Source: Methanocorpusculum sp.
Lineage (GTDB): Archaea; Halobacteriota; Methanomicrobia; Methanomicrobiales; Methanocorpusculaceae
NCBI GenBank assembly: GCA_029987235.1
Contig: DALTWF010000012.1
Span: 1 to 42,621, forward strand
Direction: 5' to 3'
Length of the DNA stretch: 42,621 nt
Shown here in pieces: positions 31,936 through 40,337 of this stretch (position 1 is the first letter of the stretch; each line of letters begins with the position of its first letter). A program made the position numbers and the translations under genes. The notes under the pieces are model-generated. The model was not told the origin of the DNA, made no database searches, and saw only the letters and a list, made by a program, of their open reading frames with translations.

Positions 31936-32846
31936 TGGTTCATCACCTCATTTAACATTGCCATACGTACAGGAATACCATTATGAGCCTGTTCAAAGTA
32001 TTTGGCGCAGGGCAGGGCGTCAACACCCGGGTCGATTTCACCTACACGCGGCAGCGGATGAAGAACAATCATGCCGGGTTTTGCCATTTCAAGAAGTTTT
32101 GGTGTCACGCGGTATGTGGCATTGTAATTAGCAAATGCAACCGGATCAGGAAGGCGTTCACGCTGCAGGCGGGTAACGTATAACACATCGAGTTCCGGCA
32201 GGATTTCCTCGATTTTTTCATGATAGATAAGTTCAATTCCTTCTTCAGATAAATCTTCCCGCAGGTTTTTCGGGAAATCAAGTCCTTCTGGGGCTATTGT
32301 ATGGATTCTGATATGGTTGTATTTGGAAAGGGCGAATGCAAGCGAGTGAACGGTGCGGCCATAGCGAAGGTCGCCAAGCATTCCGATATCGATATTTTCC
32401 AGAGGCATGGATTCACGAATGGTATAGAGGTCAAGAAGAGTCTGGGACGGATGCTGTCCTGCGCCGTCGCCGCCGTTAATTACAGGAACAGTGGCAACCT
32501 GGCTTGCAAGACGGGCGGCGCCTTCTTTTGGATGGCGCAGTACAATAGCGTCTGCATAACCTGATGTAACACGTATAGTATCAGATAAGGTTTCACCTTT
32601 AGATATAGATGATGCCTCAACCGAGCCGAGATTTAATACTCCGCCACCCAGGCGCATCATTGCAGAAGAGAAGGACATACGGGTTCTGGTACTTGGTTCA
32701 AAAAAGAGGACGGCAAGAATTTTTCCGTCAAGTTCGTGACCGGTGAAATTTCCATGGTCAAATTTTTCGGCAACGGATAGAATATGGTCTATTTCCTCGC
32801 GTTCCATATCGCGGACCGAGAGAATATTTTTTTGCTGCAGTGTCAT
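31932..32846 (-). CDS. pyrB: Aspartate carbamoyltransferase catalytic chain
   Basis: A 304-residue catalytic subunit for the first committed step of pyrimidine synthesis. The carbamoyl-phosphate site is EPSTRTRMSF (about 51-60); HPSQTLLDLYT (about 132-142) and VLHPLPRVGEI (about 258-268) are the other conserved loops. Length is usual for the family. The pyrBI order is typical of archaea. The upstream 71 bp before the converging neighbour contains its promoter. Confidence 0.97.
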   Translation of the reverse strand: MTLQQKNILSVRDMEREEIDHILSVAEKFDHGNFTGHELDGKILAVLFFEPSTRTRMSFSSAMMRLGGGVLNLGSVEASSISKGETLSDTIRVTSGYADAIVLRHPKEGAARLASQVATVPVINGGDGAGQHPSQTLLDLYTIRESMPLENIDIGMLGDLRYGRTVHSLAFALSKYNHIRIHTIAPEGLDFPKNLREDLSEEGIELIYHEKIEEILPELDVLYVTRLQRERLPDPVAFANYNATYRVTPKLLEMAKPGMIVLHPLPRVGEIDPGVDALPCAKYFEQAHNGIPVRMAMLNEVMNQ

Positions 32847-32917
32847 GAAGATGCCTCAGATACTGTATTATTACTGGGTTGCCAAAGGATAAATACCCAG
32901 CGTAAAAAAAGGAGGTA

Positions 32918-33493
32918 TTAAACTTTATGAAGTTTAATCGGGATATCTATGTTTGCCATGGAATTGTCGGTAAGTCCGTTCTGGTACGGATTGAACACAA
33001 TGTTAATGAATGTTCCGTCACAGGTAAAATCAAGTTGTGAACCATCATCAGTTGTTCCGGTAAACTTATTGTTTCCTTTGTATTCCCAGTAAACATTGAT
33101 ATTGAATAAAATCGGTTCATCCATTGTCGGAACGTCTTTAACAGTGCCCCAGAACGTTGCTGTGAAATCGTCTTTAGCATCTCCATTGAATTCGGCCGGC
33201 ATGGAAATTGGGAAAAAGCCTACTTTAACTGTAATAGGGTCATTTCCATACCATTTTCCGGCAATAAGGCTGATGCCTTCTTTCTGCAACTGAGTTAATT
33301 CCCCTCCTTTTACAGGAGTCTGTTTTACTACTGGATTTACAACCATTACAGAAGTTGATGCGGGAGATATCCCCTGATTTCCGGAGTCTGTAGTAATGCT
33401 AACCATTCCTGTACCGACTGCGACAATTCCAGCAATAATTACTGCTGCAAGAACACAGACAGCAACAATAACTATAGTCATTCCTTTTGACAT
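32918..33493 (-). CDS. Signal-anchored secreted protein, family member 1
   Basis: A 191-residue protein with an N-terminal membrane anchor (about 5-27) and an outer domain. The outer domain starts QKEGISLIAGKWYGNDPI (about 70) and contains DFTATFWGTVKD, NVYWEYKGNNKFTGTTDDGSQLDFTCDG and ends PIKLHKV. The same domain is found in the next two genes upstream. This looks like a lineage-specific family of surface proteins of small beta-sandwich type. Function unknown. Confidence 0.72.
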   Translation of the reverse strand: MSKGMTIVIVAVCVLAAVIIAGIVAVGTGMVSITTDSGNQGISPASTSVMVVNPVVKQTPVKGGELTQLQKEGISLIAGKWYGNDPITVKVGFFPISMPAEFNGDAKDDFTATFWGTVKDVPTMDEPILFNINVYWEYKGNNKFTGTTDDGSQLDFTCDGTFINIVFNPYQNGLTDNSMANIDIPIKLHKV

Positions 33494-33549
33494 AGAAGTA
33501 ATATAGGTTTGACAAGCGTAAAAAAATACCGGAGATAAAAATAAGAGTA

Positions 33550-34284
33550 TTATTGTTTGTATAATTCAATAGGTATTTCCATATCCGGATAAGTACTTGC
33601 CAGATGTTTTTTCGGGTTGACAGTCATAGTCATTTTCATTCCGTCGCAGGTAAATGGAATAACGGAACCGTCGCCTGTTTTTGCAATAAAGTTATGACTG
33701 CCGGTATATTCCCATGTTACTGGAAGAGTGAAAGTATTGCTATTATTGCCATATGTTACCAAGCCGTTTATTACTGCAGTGAAATCCTTATTACAGACAG
33801 CATCAAAGGTTCCAGAAGCAACAAACATAATATTTTTTGTGCCGTGCCAGTTTCCCGCAAGCAGATTAATTCCTTCTATCTGCAAAACGGAAAGTGTGGG
33901 CTCCAGAATCGTGGTTGGAACCAGAGTTTCGACTGATGTGAGAATAATGGTAGATTCCGGAGTTGCAACACAAGTAGGAATTACAGACAGGCTGATAGCA
34001 GGAGGAATAATATCAGTCGGTTTGACAGTCAGAGGCATTTCTGTCTGAACCGGCCATGGGCTGCCAAGTGATGAAGAGCCGGATGAAGTCTGCACTACAT
34101 TTGGAAGTATTGCAGCAGCACCTTCTGGCGCAAGGTTAGTTTGTCCTGTTTCCTGAGAAACAGTGCCGGCATTTGTCGATGAATTATTGATTCCAACAAG
34201 CGAAACCGCCCCTATGATGCAAATGGCTGCGGCTGCAATGCATATACATGCGCAAATAACAGGCACAGGTATTTTGTTTGTCAT
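33550..34284 (-). CDS. Signal-anchored secreted protein, family member 2
   Basis: A 244-residue paralogue. After an N-terminal membrane anchor (about 6-30) there is a long Ser/Thr/Pro-rich linker (about 33-125) and the shared domain starting LAGNWHGTKNIMF, with VTWEYTGSHNFIAKTGDGSVIPFTCDG and ending PIELYKQ. The linker suggests a stalk lifting the domain from the membrane. The gene starts at 34284. Function unknown. Confidence 0.74.
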   Translation of the reverse strand: MTNKIPVPVICACICIAAAAICIIGAVSLVGINNSSTNAGTVSQETGQTNLAPEGAAAILPNVVQTSSGSSSLGSPWPVQTEMPLTVKPTDIIPPAISLSVIPTCVATPESTIILTSVETLVPTTILEPTLSVLQIEGINLLAGNWHGTKNIMFVASGTFDAVCNKDFTAVINGLVTYGNNSNTFTLPVTWEYTGSHNFIAKTGDGSVIPFTCDGMKMTMTVNPKKHLASTYPDMEIPIELYKQ

Positions 34285-34330
34285 GATTATACTATAGGTC
34301 GGACCGGTTAAAAAAGAAGTCTATTTGTAT

Positions 34331-34462
34331 GGCTTTGCCCAAAAATTAAAGTTTGCCCAAAAATGTTGAGTTGCCCAAATATCATTTTGCCCAAAAAATT
34401 AAATTTTAATTTGAATTTTCGTAGGCAAGTTTTTGGGCAAAGTTGAATTTTTGGGCAAAGCC
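34331..34462. mobile_element. MITE-like element with perfect terminal repeats and target duplication
   Basis: A 132-bp unit begins GGCTTTGCCCAAAAATT (34331-34347) and ends with its exact reverse complement (34446-34462). It is flanked on both sides by TATTTGTAT (34322-34330 and 34463-34471), a 9-bp direct repeat that is the expected target duplication. Inside are four direct TTGCCCAAA copies and two TTTGGGCAA copies in all, so it can fold into a long hairpin. It has no coding capacity and was probably mobilised by a transposase elsewhere. Confidence 0.75.
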
Positions 34463-34791
34463 TATTTGTATAAAGTAATAGTAATGTCCTGATTAAAAGC
34501 ACTTGGCATCAGTCCGAGTCGATATGCATTTACCACTGCCTGAACCTGCGTCCCGGCAGAATTTAACATAAATCCCATCTGATATTTTTCATAACATCCT
34601 ATGTAATTTCCCCCGCCTGAATCTTTCCAGGTAAACCGCTCATCAAAATTATAGTCGTTCCCAAGAGCATGGACCTGACCAACCGCAGTGCCGGAATAAT
34701 CATCTAAAAAAGTTACCTGGATTTTTCCGGAGGCAAGAAACGGAATATTTTTTGAGCCATGCCAGGTACCCAGTATTTTATCAGCAGTCAT
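34462..34791 (-). CDS. Family member 3, lacking a membrane anchor
   Basis: A 109-residue protein consisting of only the domain seen in the two neighbours: ILGTWHGSKNIPFLASGKIQ, then a central FTWKDSGGGNYIGCYEKYQ and the end ITLYK. It has no signal peptide, so it may be a truncated derivative, be cytoplasmic, or start further upstream at a site I cannot see. The stop TAG coincides with the edge of the MITE, and the target duplication preserves the last codons (TAC AAA TAG). Confidence 0.6.
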   Translation of the reverse strand: MTADKILGTWHGSKNIPFLASGKIQVTFLDDYSGTAVGQVHALGNDYNFDERFTWKDSGGGNYIGCYEKYQMGFMLNSAGTQVQAVVNAYRLGLMPSAFNQDITITLYK

Positions 34792-34899
34792 TCCAGACAG
34801 ATTGGTGATAATGGAATAAATTCATGCGTATTTGTTGCACATATTACTCAAAACAACATATAGCATCATTTGGTTTATTTACAATAGATAGATATAATT

Positions 34900-34914
34900 T
34901 CAAGTGAAACTTGA
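34900..34914. terminator. Small hairpin downstream of the recombinase gene
   Basis: TCAAGT-GAA-ACTTGA forms a 6-bp stem with a 3-base loop, 28 bp beyond the xerA stop on the minus strand. A T-run (A9 on the plus strand, 34927-34935) lies between stop and hairpin. Together they are a probable terminator. Confidence 0.4.
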
Positions 34915-34941
34915 TACCCATACAGGAAAAAAAAATAGTTT

Positions 34942-35856
34942 TTATTCCCCTGATGAAAGAGGGAAATACTGCTGATAGGTCTTGCGACGTTCGTCAAGAT
35001 CAGTGTGGATATATATTTCAGTAGTCTGAATCGAGTTATGTCCGAGATTTTCCTGCACAACACGAAGATTATGCGAGCGTTTGTAAAGCTCACTCGCATA
35101 GCTATGGCGAATTTTATGCGGCGTAATCCCAGGGGGCGCATAAAGATTAAAAATATGTTGTACTGTGCGGGGAGATATCGCATTCCCGCCGCGACCCTGG
35201 AAAACAGGACCTTTTTCAACACCTGCCAGATGCTCTTTAATGCGTGAAAGCGTCTCAGAATCACAGAAAACAAACCGAATTTTTCCCCCTTTACCGCGAA
35301 CACGTATCGTACCTTCATCATAATTAATATGCTCGGCAAAAAGCCCGCATACTTCCGAAACACGCATTCCTGTCGCATATATTGTCCTGATTAAAAGCGC
35401 ATCGCGAGGATTTTCAAGACGGTTGATAAATTTCATGACCTCCTTGTGCTGCAGATATTTCAGTTCCCGGTCTTTTATTTTCGGGCGGTCAACCTTATCC
35501 ATAGGGTTAACAACTACCATGTCCTGCGAAACAAGGTATTTGTAATACGAGGAAAGAGCTGAATCATATTGATGAATACTTGCAGCAGAGAGGTGACGTT
35601 CATTTCTGACCATAGTCAGAAAATCACCAATCTCATACGTATCTGCGTCAATTTCGGAAACTATGCCGTATTTGAAAAGATCATCTAGTCTTTCCGGCGG
35701 GACCCCAGAGGTTTCATCAAGGCAGGATTTGTATTGTGCGAAGAGTTTTATTATGCGTTCGTATGCTTCGATTGTATTTTCTGAATAATTTTTGTTTTGG
35801 AGATTGCTGATGTAACGTGGGATCCAAATGTTGAACGTACGTTTTGGAGCTGCCAT
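34942..35856 (-). CDS. xerA: XerA-like chromosomal tyrosine recombinase
   Basis: A 304-residue recombinase, typical of archaeal XerA. The N-terminal core-binding domain (about 10-115) precedes a catalytic domain with Arg165 (GMRVSEVCGL), Lys189 (VRGKGG), HKIR (247-250), His273 (LGHNS) and nucleophile Tyr282 (TTEIYIHTD). XerA resolves chromosome dimers at a dif site. A perfect dif-like palindrome lies 39 bp upstream of the start codon, strongly suggesting its target is here. It is unrelated in detail to the provirus integrase at 17.3 kb and uses host-like codons. Confidence 0.85.
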   Translation of the reverse strand: MAAPKRTFNIWIPRYISNLQNKNYSENTIEAYERIIKLFAQYKSCLDETSGVPPERLDDLFKYGIVSEIDADTYEIGDFLTMVRNERHLSAASIHQYDSALSSYYKYLVSQDMVVVNPMDKVDRPKIKDRELKYLQHKEVMKFINRLENPRDALLIRTIYATGMRVSEVCGLFAEHINYDEGTIRVRGKGGKIRFVFCDSETLSRIKEHLAGVEKGPVFQGRGGNAISPRTVQHIFNLYAPPGITPHKIRHSYASELYKRSHNLRVVQENLGHNSIQTTEIYIHTDLDERRKTYQQYFPLSSGE

Positions 35857-35895
35857 CGTTTGTTATTATTTCATTTGTCGCTTCAGGTATTAATA

Positions 35896-35923
35896 ATTGC
35901 GCATAATATGTATTATGCGCAAT
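35896..35923. other. dif-like recombination site
   Basis: The 28-bp site has left arm ATTGCGCATAA (35896-35906), 6-bp spacer TATGTA (35907-35912) and right arm TTATGCGCAAT (35913-35923). The arms are exact reverse complements. The 11-6-11 layout is that of dif sites. Nine of eleven bases of the left arm agree with the E. coli dif left arm (GGTGCGCATAA). It lies between xerA and an approximately 1.4-kb gene-poor region. Confidence 0.75.
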
Positions 35924-37323
35924 AATCCAGAGGTTTTTTACAATCACAAATAGCCATGAAATAAGGTTTATTTTAGAAATTGACGAATTTTTAAAGGATT
36001 TCTATTATTACACAAATTTAGATATATTTTTGCGCAATTTTTGCAGAGGTCAGCAAACCCGCACCATAATCCCAAGGTGCCGCAAATCCATATTGCGATT
36101 TTAAGCCATGATTATTTTCAGATATGTAAACATATTACTCGAAAGGAAATAATCAATCTATGGTCCGATATGAAGGGCTTTTTTTCCGACACCCTGAATG
36201 AAAATAGCACAGAAAATTCGTAACTGAATATTTTTTTCAGCAGCAGAAAAAAAATCAGTGATGATAAATAGAGGGAGAAGAGAGAAGGGAGACACAGTGC
36301 AGGTTTCCAAAACACCGACTGATTCAGAAGCATGAGGAAATTGAAGAGGAAAAATAGTTTACTTTTAGATTATGACTATTTTCCATACAGAAAGCTGAAG
36401 GCATATATGAAATTGAAGACGTCACGTTCGCGCCGCGACGCGAAATTTACTAAATCGCTCACTAATCACCAGTTTTCAACTTTCTCAACCCCATGGTCGC
36501 AGGCTCTCGCGGAGAAAAACCACGAAAATAAAATCTTTCACGAAAACACTCTACCGAAACAACACCAGAATTCTCATGATTTTCTCCCGCAAAAATTCCG
36601 ACAAAACTGCAGATGAGATAAAATACAATGACTGGGGAAAATAAAATAAAGACTGCATACAGCATGCAGCAAAATTGTATTGAACCTGCACACGAATTCA
36701 TCAGATAAAACCCACATCAAGCCATGAAAGCAGAATCCACAACTATTCATATTCACTACCATCCGTGACTGCAAAAGAAACAAAAATCCAGACATTCCGG
36801 TAAATATGATAGAATTAATCACCCCTACAAGCATCTTATGAAAATCGGCCGACATAAAACACCAACAAGGAAAAATCCAGAACTTATCGCAATAAATAAG
36901 AATGCAAAACATAAACAGGAGACTAAAATTATTATCCAATAACAACCACCAGTTACAAATCAGAAACAGAAGGAAACTGAAACGGATTTAAATTTCACTG
37001 AGAAAAAAGACCTACATCCCACATTTTTACGAATACAATGCAATACACGCCAAACAGCACCATGCTCTGTCCCACCCACCCATTTGCCCCCCCCCCCAAA
37101 AAAATATCACTAGGTCTTTCCGCAGTACAAATTCCTGAGAAAAAACAAACACCACTGCACACATTACCCACAAAAACCAGCACTGAGATACATTTCCACT
37201 CGCAACACAATTGAAACTAAAAATTTTCCACTACAAATAAACTACATAATGCTATATTAAAAAGTGATTGAGAATGCCCCCTGCAAACCTAAAAATATCA
37301 TAGAAACCCATTATATATTATAC
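35924..37323. other. Gene-poor AT-rich region beside dif
   Basis: About 1.4 kb with no credible gene. Open frames here lack ribosome sites, have odd composition and face both ways. Contents: TTTTGCGCAA (36028-36037) resembling half of the dif arm; a TCGCG-C-CGCGA palindrome (36428-36438) inside a short GC-rich patch; A+C-rich plus strand from about 36.45 to 37.3 kb; and an 11-C run followed by seven A (37087-37104). A TATA-like CTATATTAAAA (about 37253-37263) lies upstream of the next gene. An untranslated RNA cannot be excluded. Confidence 0.5.
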
Positions 37324-38088
37324 ATGGAAGAACACAATACACCGGAAGAAAACAAACCAGAAGAAAACATACGGGAAGGAACAACAGAACAGCCGATAGA
37401 AGAGCAGGCGCCTGCTGAAGACCAGGAGCCGGTAGAAATGACCATGGATGAACCAGCATCAAAACCAATTGAATACCTTGAAGAAGACCGCTCGGAAGAA
37501 ATCAGCAAATACACCAAATTCAAAAAAGTAAACGGAGAAACCTACCGCAAAGTAAATGTCTTCCTCCGCAAACGAACTTACATCACCGCACGCGAATGGG
37601 CAATCGCCAGACTCTGTTCAGACTTCAAAACACCCTATGGCGCAGAAATGACCTTTATCGGCCAACACCTCCCCGAACTCTGCCCATTTATGGAAGAAAC
37701 CTATACCCCCCAGGCAGTAAATCAGGCCCGTACCGCATTCAAACGAAAAGTTCGCAAATCCGGAGCAACATTTTTCTACGGCGCGATGTGCGGATTTTTC
37801 ACCATGGACGAACTCGATGACATCTTATTCGAATCATCCGAAATTGCAAAATTCCTGCTTGAAATAGAAGGAACATCTCTTGACATTGATGAAGAAATTG
37901 ATATCGAAGACAAAATCAGCGAAATTATGCGCAAAGTCGGAGAATCAGCAAACCTCATTCTCAAAAACCGTCAGAACCCCGCATCAGATGACAATGAAGA
38001 AGACGAAGATGAGGAGGAGGAATTTGAAGATGAAGAAATCAAAACTTCATCAAAGGAAGCAGCGGATTTACCAAATCCGAATCAATAA
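37324..38088 (+). CDS. Acidic conserved archaeal protein of unknown function
   Basis: A 254-residue protein with a disordered, Glu/Pro-rich N-terminus (about 1-60) and an extremely acidic tail (runs of Glu and Asp, about 218-240). The folded middle has KFKKVNGETYRKVNVFLRK, TYITAREWAIARLCSDF, TPQAVNQARTAFKRKVRKSG and FFYGAMCGFFTMDELDD. I believe this is the haloarchaeal/methanogen DUF5806-type family, from memory. I chose ATG 37324 over GTG 37264, since the N-terminal MEEHNTPEEN composition continues naturally. Its 3' end overlaps the converging radical SAM gene by 50 bp. Possible nucleic-acid binding; role unknown. Confidence 0.75.
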   Translation: MEEHNTPEENKPEENIREGTTEQPIEEQAPAEDQEPVEMTMDEPASKPIEYLEEDRSEEISKYTKFKKVNGETYRKVNVFLRKRTYITAREWAIARLCSDFKTPYGAEMTFIGQHLPELCPFMEETYTPQAVNQARTAFKRKVRKSGATFFYGAMCGFFTMDELDDILFESSEIAKFLLEIEGTSLDIDEEIDIEDKISEIMRKVGESANLILKNRQNPASDDNEEDEDEEEEFEDEEIKTSSKEAADLPNPNQ

Positions 38089-39703
38089 CTTTTTTTAACG
38101 CCTTTTCATCTGCAAACGGCATTTTTGCAATAACCTTCGGCAGAACCTTTTTCGAAATGCCCGGAACCCATTTAAGCATGGTATGAGACATTTCATTAAA
38201 CCGAATCGGCATCCGCAAAGCAGTTACCGACCGTGCACCGTACGAAACAACAGCACAGTCAAGAATCATCCCTACTGCTATATTTTCCGGAATACCGACC
38301 AGAATCGGATACGTACCCATCTGACGCCCGAATGAAACCGCACCGGAAACCTCAATCTGTACATCCTTTAACACTGTACCAACAGGAAATACACGCTCAA
38401 GCATCGGCACATCAAAACTACTCCGCACCGATTCCTTAAAACTCTGAAACAGTTTGTCATGCAACCCAAGCATATTATTTTCATACGCCCGCGTGCCTTC
38501 AAAAGGCATCAACTGACGGATATTTACCCGTCTTACAAGAAGCCCTGCATCGAAGATACGTTTCAGAAACGCCTTGTTTATTTCAAATGTTTCGGGCGAC
38601 TCACCCGCAAGACCTGAAATAAAATTCAGACCCGGCAGAAGTTCAGGAATTCCATCACGACGAGCTGCCCCCACTTCATTTACAATTTCAACCGCCGAAA
38701 AAATCTCATCAGGACTGCCCTTCAGATTATTTGCTGCAATTACCGCAGGGTCTGCCGATTCCACACCAAATGCAGCAATATCGCCCGCCGTATGACCATC
38801 AATAATCGCACAAAGTGCATCACGTGCCGCATCTGGATGGTGCGCAATTGTTCCCGGATTTACATTATCAATATGCAGCGTTTTCAAACCCAGCGCCGCA
38901 CTGCGGATTTCAGAAAATAATTTCCGCAGAACATCCCCGTCAGGCTTTGGAAACTCCCCGCCTGATACCCCATAGGAGATAAGGTCCGGCTGACGACCAA
39001 GCCTGAAATGGACTGCACCTGCTGCACTAAGAGCTTTTACCTCGGCGGAAATTCCTGAAATTCCTCTCTGACGTGGCATTCCGTAAAACGGCTCCGTACA
39101 AAACGAACAGCCGCCGGTTACACACCGGTTACAACCGCGTGCAGTCTCAAGTTCCAGCATTACATGCGGAAACATCGGATGTTTTTTAATGATATCAGCA
39201 CCAAATACTACCCATCGGTCAAAATCACTGTACGAAAGAATCCCTTGCGGCTCACCACCGCAAAGATATGAATCAAGCGCTGCAGCAGGCTCTCCAGGAA
39301 GCATAAACGACCAGCCGGGCACATCATTTTTCACCGCTTTTGCCCCGCCTTCAGGAGAATAGCCAAAAGAAATCGGACCACCCAAAAATGAAGTAGTTTT
39401 TCCCTTCAACTGAAATCCTATCTGCTGCAGTTCTGATATTGTTGCAGGCGTTCCGGAAAGATACTTACCAGGCACCGTAACACCTGCAATCATTACCACA
39501 TATTTGTAATCACGAAGCTGTGTTACCAAAAGCGGATTTTTACGCAGTTCATCAACTGTTACATAATCAGCATCAAATCCATGCTCTTTCAGCACACCCG
39601 CACATGTTCTGATATACGGCGAAATATACGGAGGAACCCCAAGACATGCAGGCTCATCCACATACCCGTCTAAAATAATTGCATCAGACGTCATGTCCGG
39701 CAA
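38039..39703 (-). CDS. Radical SAM protein with C-terminal helix-hairpin-helix
   Basis: A 554-residue radical SAM enzyme. The cluster-binding region is ETARGCNRCVTGGCSFCTEPF (written to mark its cysteines: CNRC then GCSFC; about 200-216). An N-terminal Rossmann-like domain (cobalamin-binding-like or degenerate) precedes it. After the barrel a TRAM-like strand region (about 430-460) and a helix-hairpin-helix-like WVPGISKKVLPKVIAKMPF lie near the end. This looks like the archaeal radical SAM family with unknown substrate. Its start overlaps the MptE stop by 20 bp, so it is probably cotranscribed with pterin genes. Confidence 0.83.
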   Translation of the reverse strand: MPDMTSDAIILDGYVDEPACLGVPPYISPYIRTCAGVLKEHGFDADYVTVDELRKNPLLVTQLRDYKYVVMIAGVTVPGKYLSGTPATISELQQIGFQLKGKTTSFLGGPISFGYSPEGGAKAVKNDVPGWSFMLPGEPAAALDSYLCGGEPQGILSYSDFDRWVVFGADIIKKHPMFPHVMLELETARGCNRCVTGGCSFCTEPFYGMPRQRGISGISAEVKALSAAGAVHFRLGRQPDLISYGVSGGEFPKPDGDVLRKLFSEIRSAALGLKTLHIDNVNPGTIAHHPDAARDALCAIIDGHTAGDIAAFGVESADPAVIAANNLKGSPDEIFSAVEIVNEVGAARRDGIPELLPGLNFISGLAGESPETFEINKAFLKRIFDAGLLVRRVNIRQLMPFEGTRAYENNMLGLHDKLFQSFKESVRSSFDVPMLERVFPVGTVLKDVQIEVSGAVSFGRQMGTYPILVGIPENIAVGMILDCAVVSYGARSVTALRMPIRFNEMSHTMLKWVPGISKKVLPKVIAKMPFADEKALKKVIDSDLVNPLLPLMKF

Positions 39704-40337
39704 GTTTCAAAAGTCGGCGTGCAATCATTAATTTACCATGCTTAACAGGGTCAACTGAAGTATCATCAAGATCAAATCCAATGAGTGAAACCGAAGCCGC
39801 CCCGAGACTGTGGGCAATGAAAACCGCACGGTCCCCGTCAGAAAAACCGCCCCAGTTATGTACATTATGCAAAGGCGTGCTCTGCGTTGTCCCGACAATT
39901 TTTCCTCTGACCTGCGGCACCCATGATTTCACAAGCGGAATATTGTCCCCATGCGCATGCAAAACAAGAATGGTACCATACTCATTCATCTCAAGAAAAT
40001 CAGAATCCATCCCGTCAATATCAGAAACTACTGCATCAGGTCTGTGCCCTGCCTTATACAAAATAGAGGAGGCTGCATCAGCGCTGATAAGCACTTTGCC
40101 GGAAAAATCAGTCTTTGCAATATCCTGCTTTAATGACGGAGCATTACCTGCTACAATGCAGTCCTGTCCTTTAATCAACAGCTCAAGCGCTGCAATGTCA
40201 TCACGCTTGAGAAGACCCGAAAGTATTTCGGCTGCTCTTTCATCATCCTCACGGGAAAAACCGAAAAAATCCAGAATCCTTATGTAGTAAGGTTCCCACT
40301 CTTCAGGTTTCATTTCCTTCTTCATCCACAATACCAA
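39684..40337 (-). CDS. mptE: 6-hydroxymethyl-7,8-dihydropterin pyrophosphokinase (MptE)
   Basis: A 217-residue DUF115-family enzyme of the archaeal tetrahydromethanopterin pathway, unrelated to bacterial FolK. Recognisable parts are IVAGNAPSL (about 61-69), ISADAAS (about 84-90), RPDAVVSDIDGMDSDFLEMN (about 99-118) and LVLHAHGDNIP, with metal- and nucleotide-binding acidic residues. The frame is open from 40337; a start at the ATG 40322 or 40310 (MKPEEWEPYY) is more likely, because the preceding stretch overlaps the upstream gene by 35 bp. Fits a methanogen. Confidence 0.88.
   Translation of the reverse strand: MVLWMKKEMKPEEWEPYYIRILDFFGFSREDDERAAEILSGLLKRDDIAALELLIKGQDCIVAGNAPSLKQDIAKTDFSGKVLISADAASSILYKAGHRPDAVVSDIDGMDSDFLEMNEYGTILVLHAHGDNIPLVKSWVPQVRGKIVGTTQSTPLHNVHNWGGFSDGDRAVFIAHSLGAASVSLIGFDLDDTSVDPVKHGKLMIARRLLKLAGHDV

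Noticed and set aside
34331..34462. CRISPR-like array from repeated TTGCCCAAA motifs
   Set aside because: Spacing is irregular, copies face both ways, and terminal repeats with a target duplication fit a MITE better.
36332..36616. A 94-residue open frame in the gene-poor region
   Set aside because: No ribosome site, Lys/Ser/His-rich random-looking composition, and no operon context. Other frames in the region, on both strands, are similarly unconvincing.
36574..36945. A 123-residue minus-strand frame rich in Phe, Cys and Leu
   Set aside because: The composition is what translation of an A+C-rich plus strand in reverse gives. There is no start signal.
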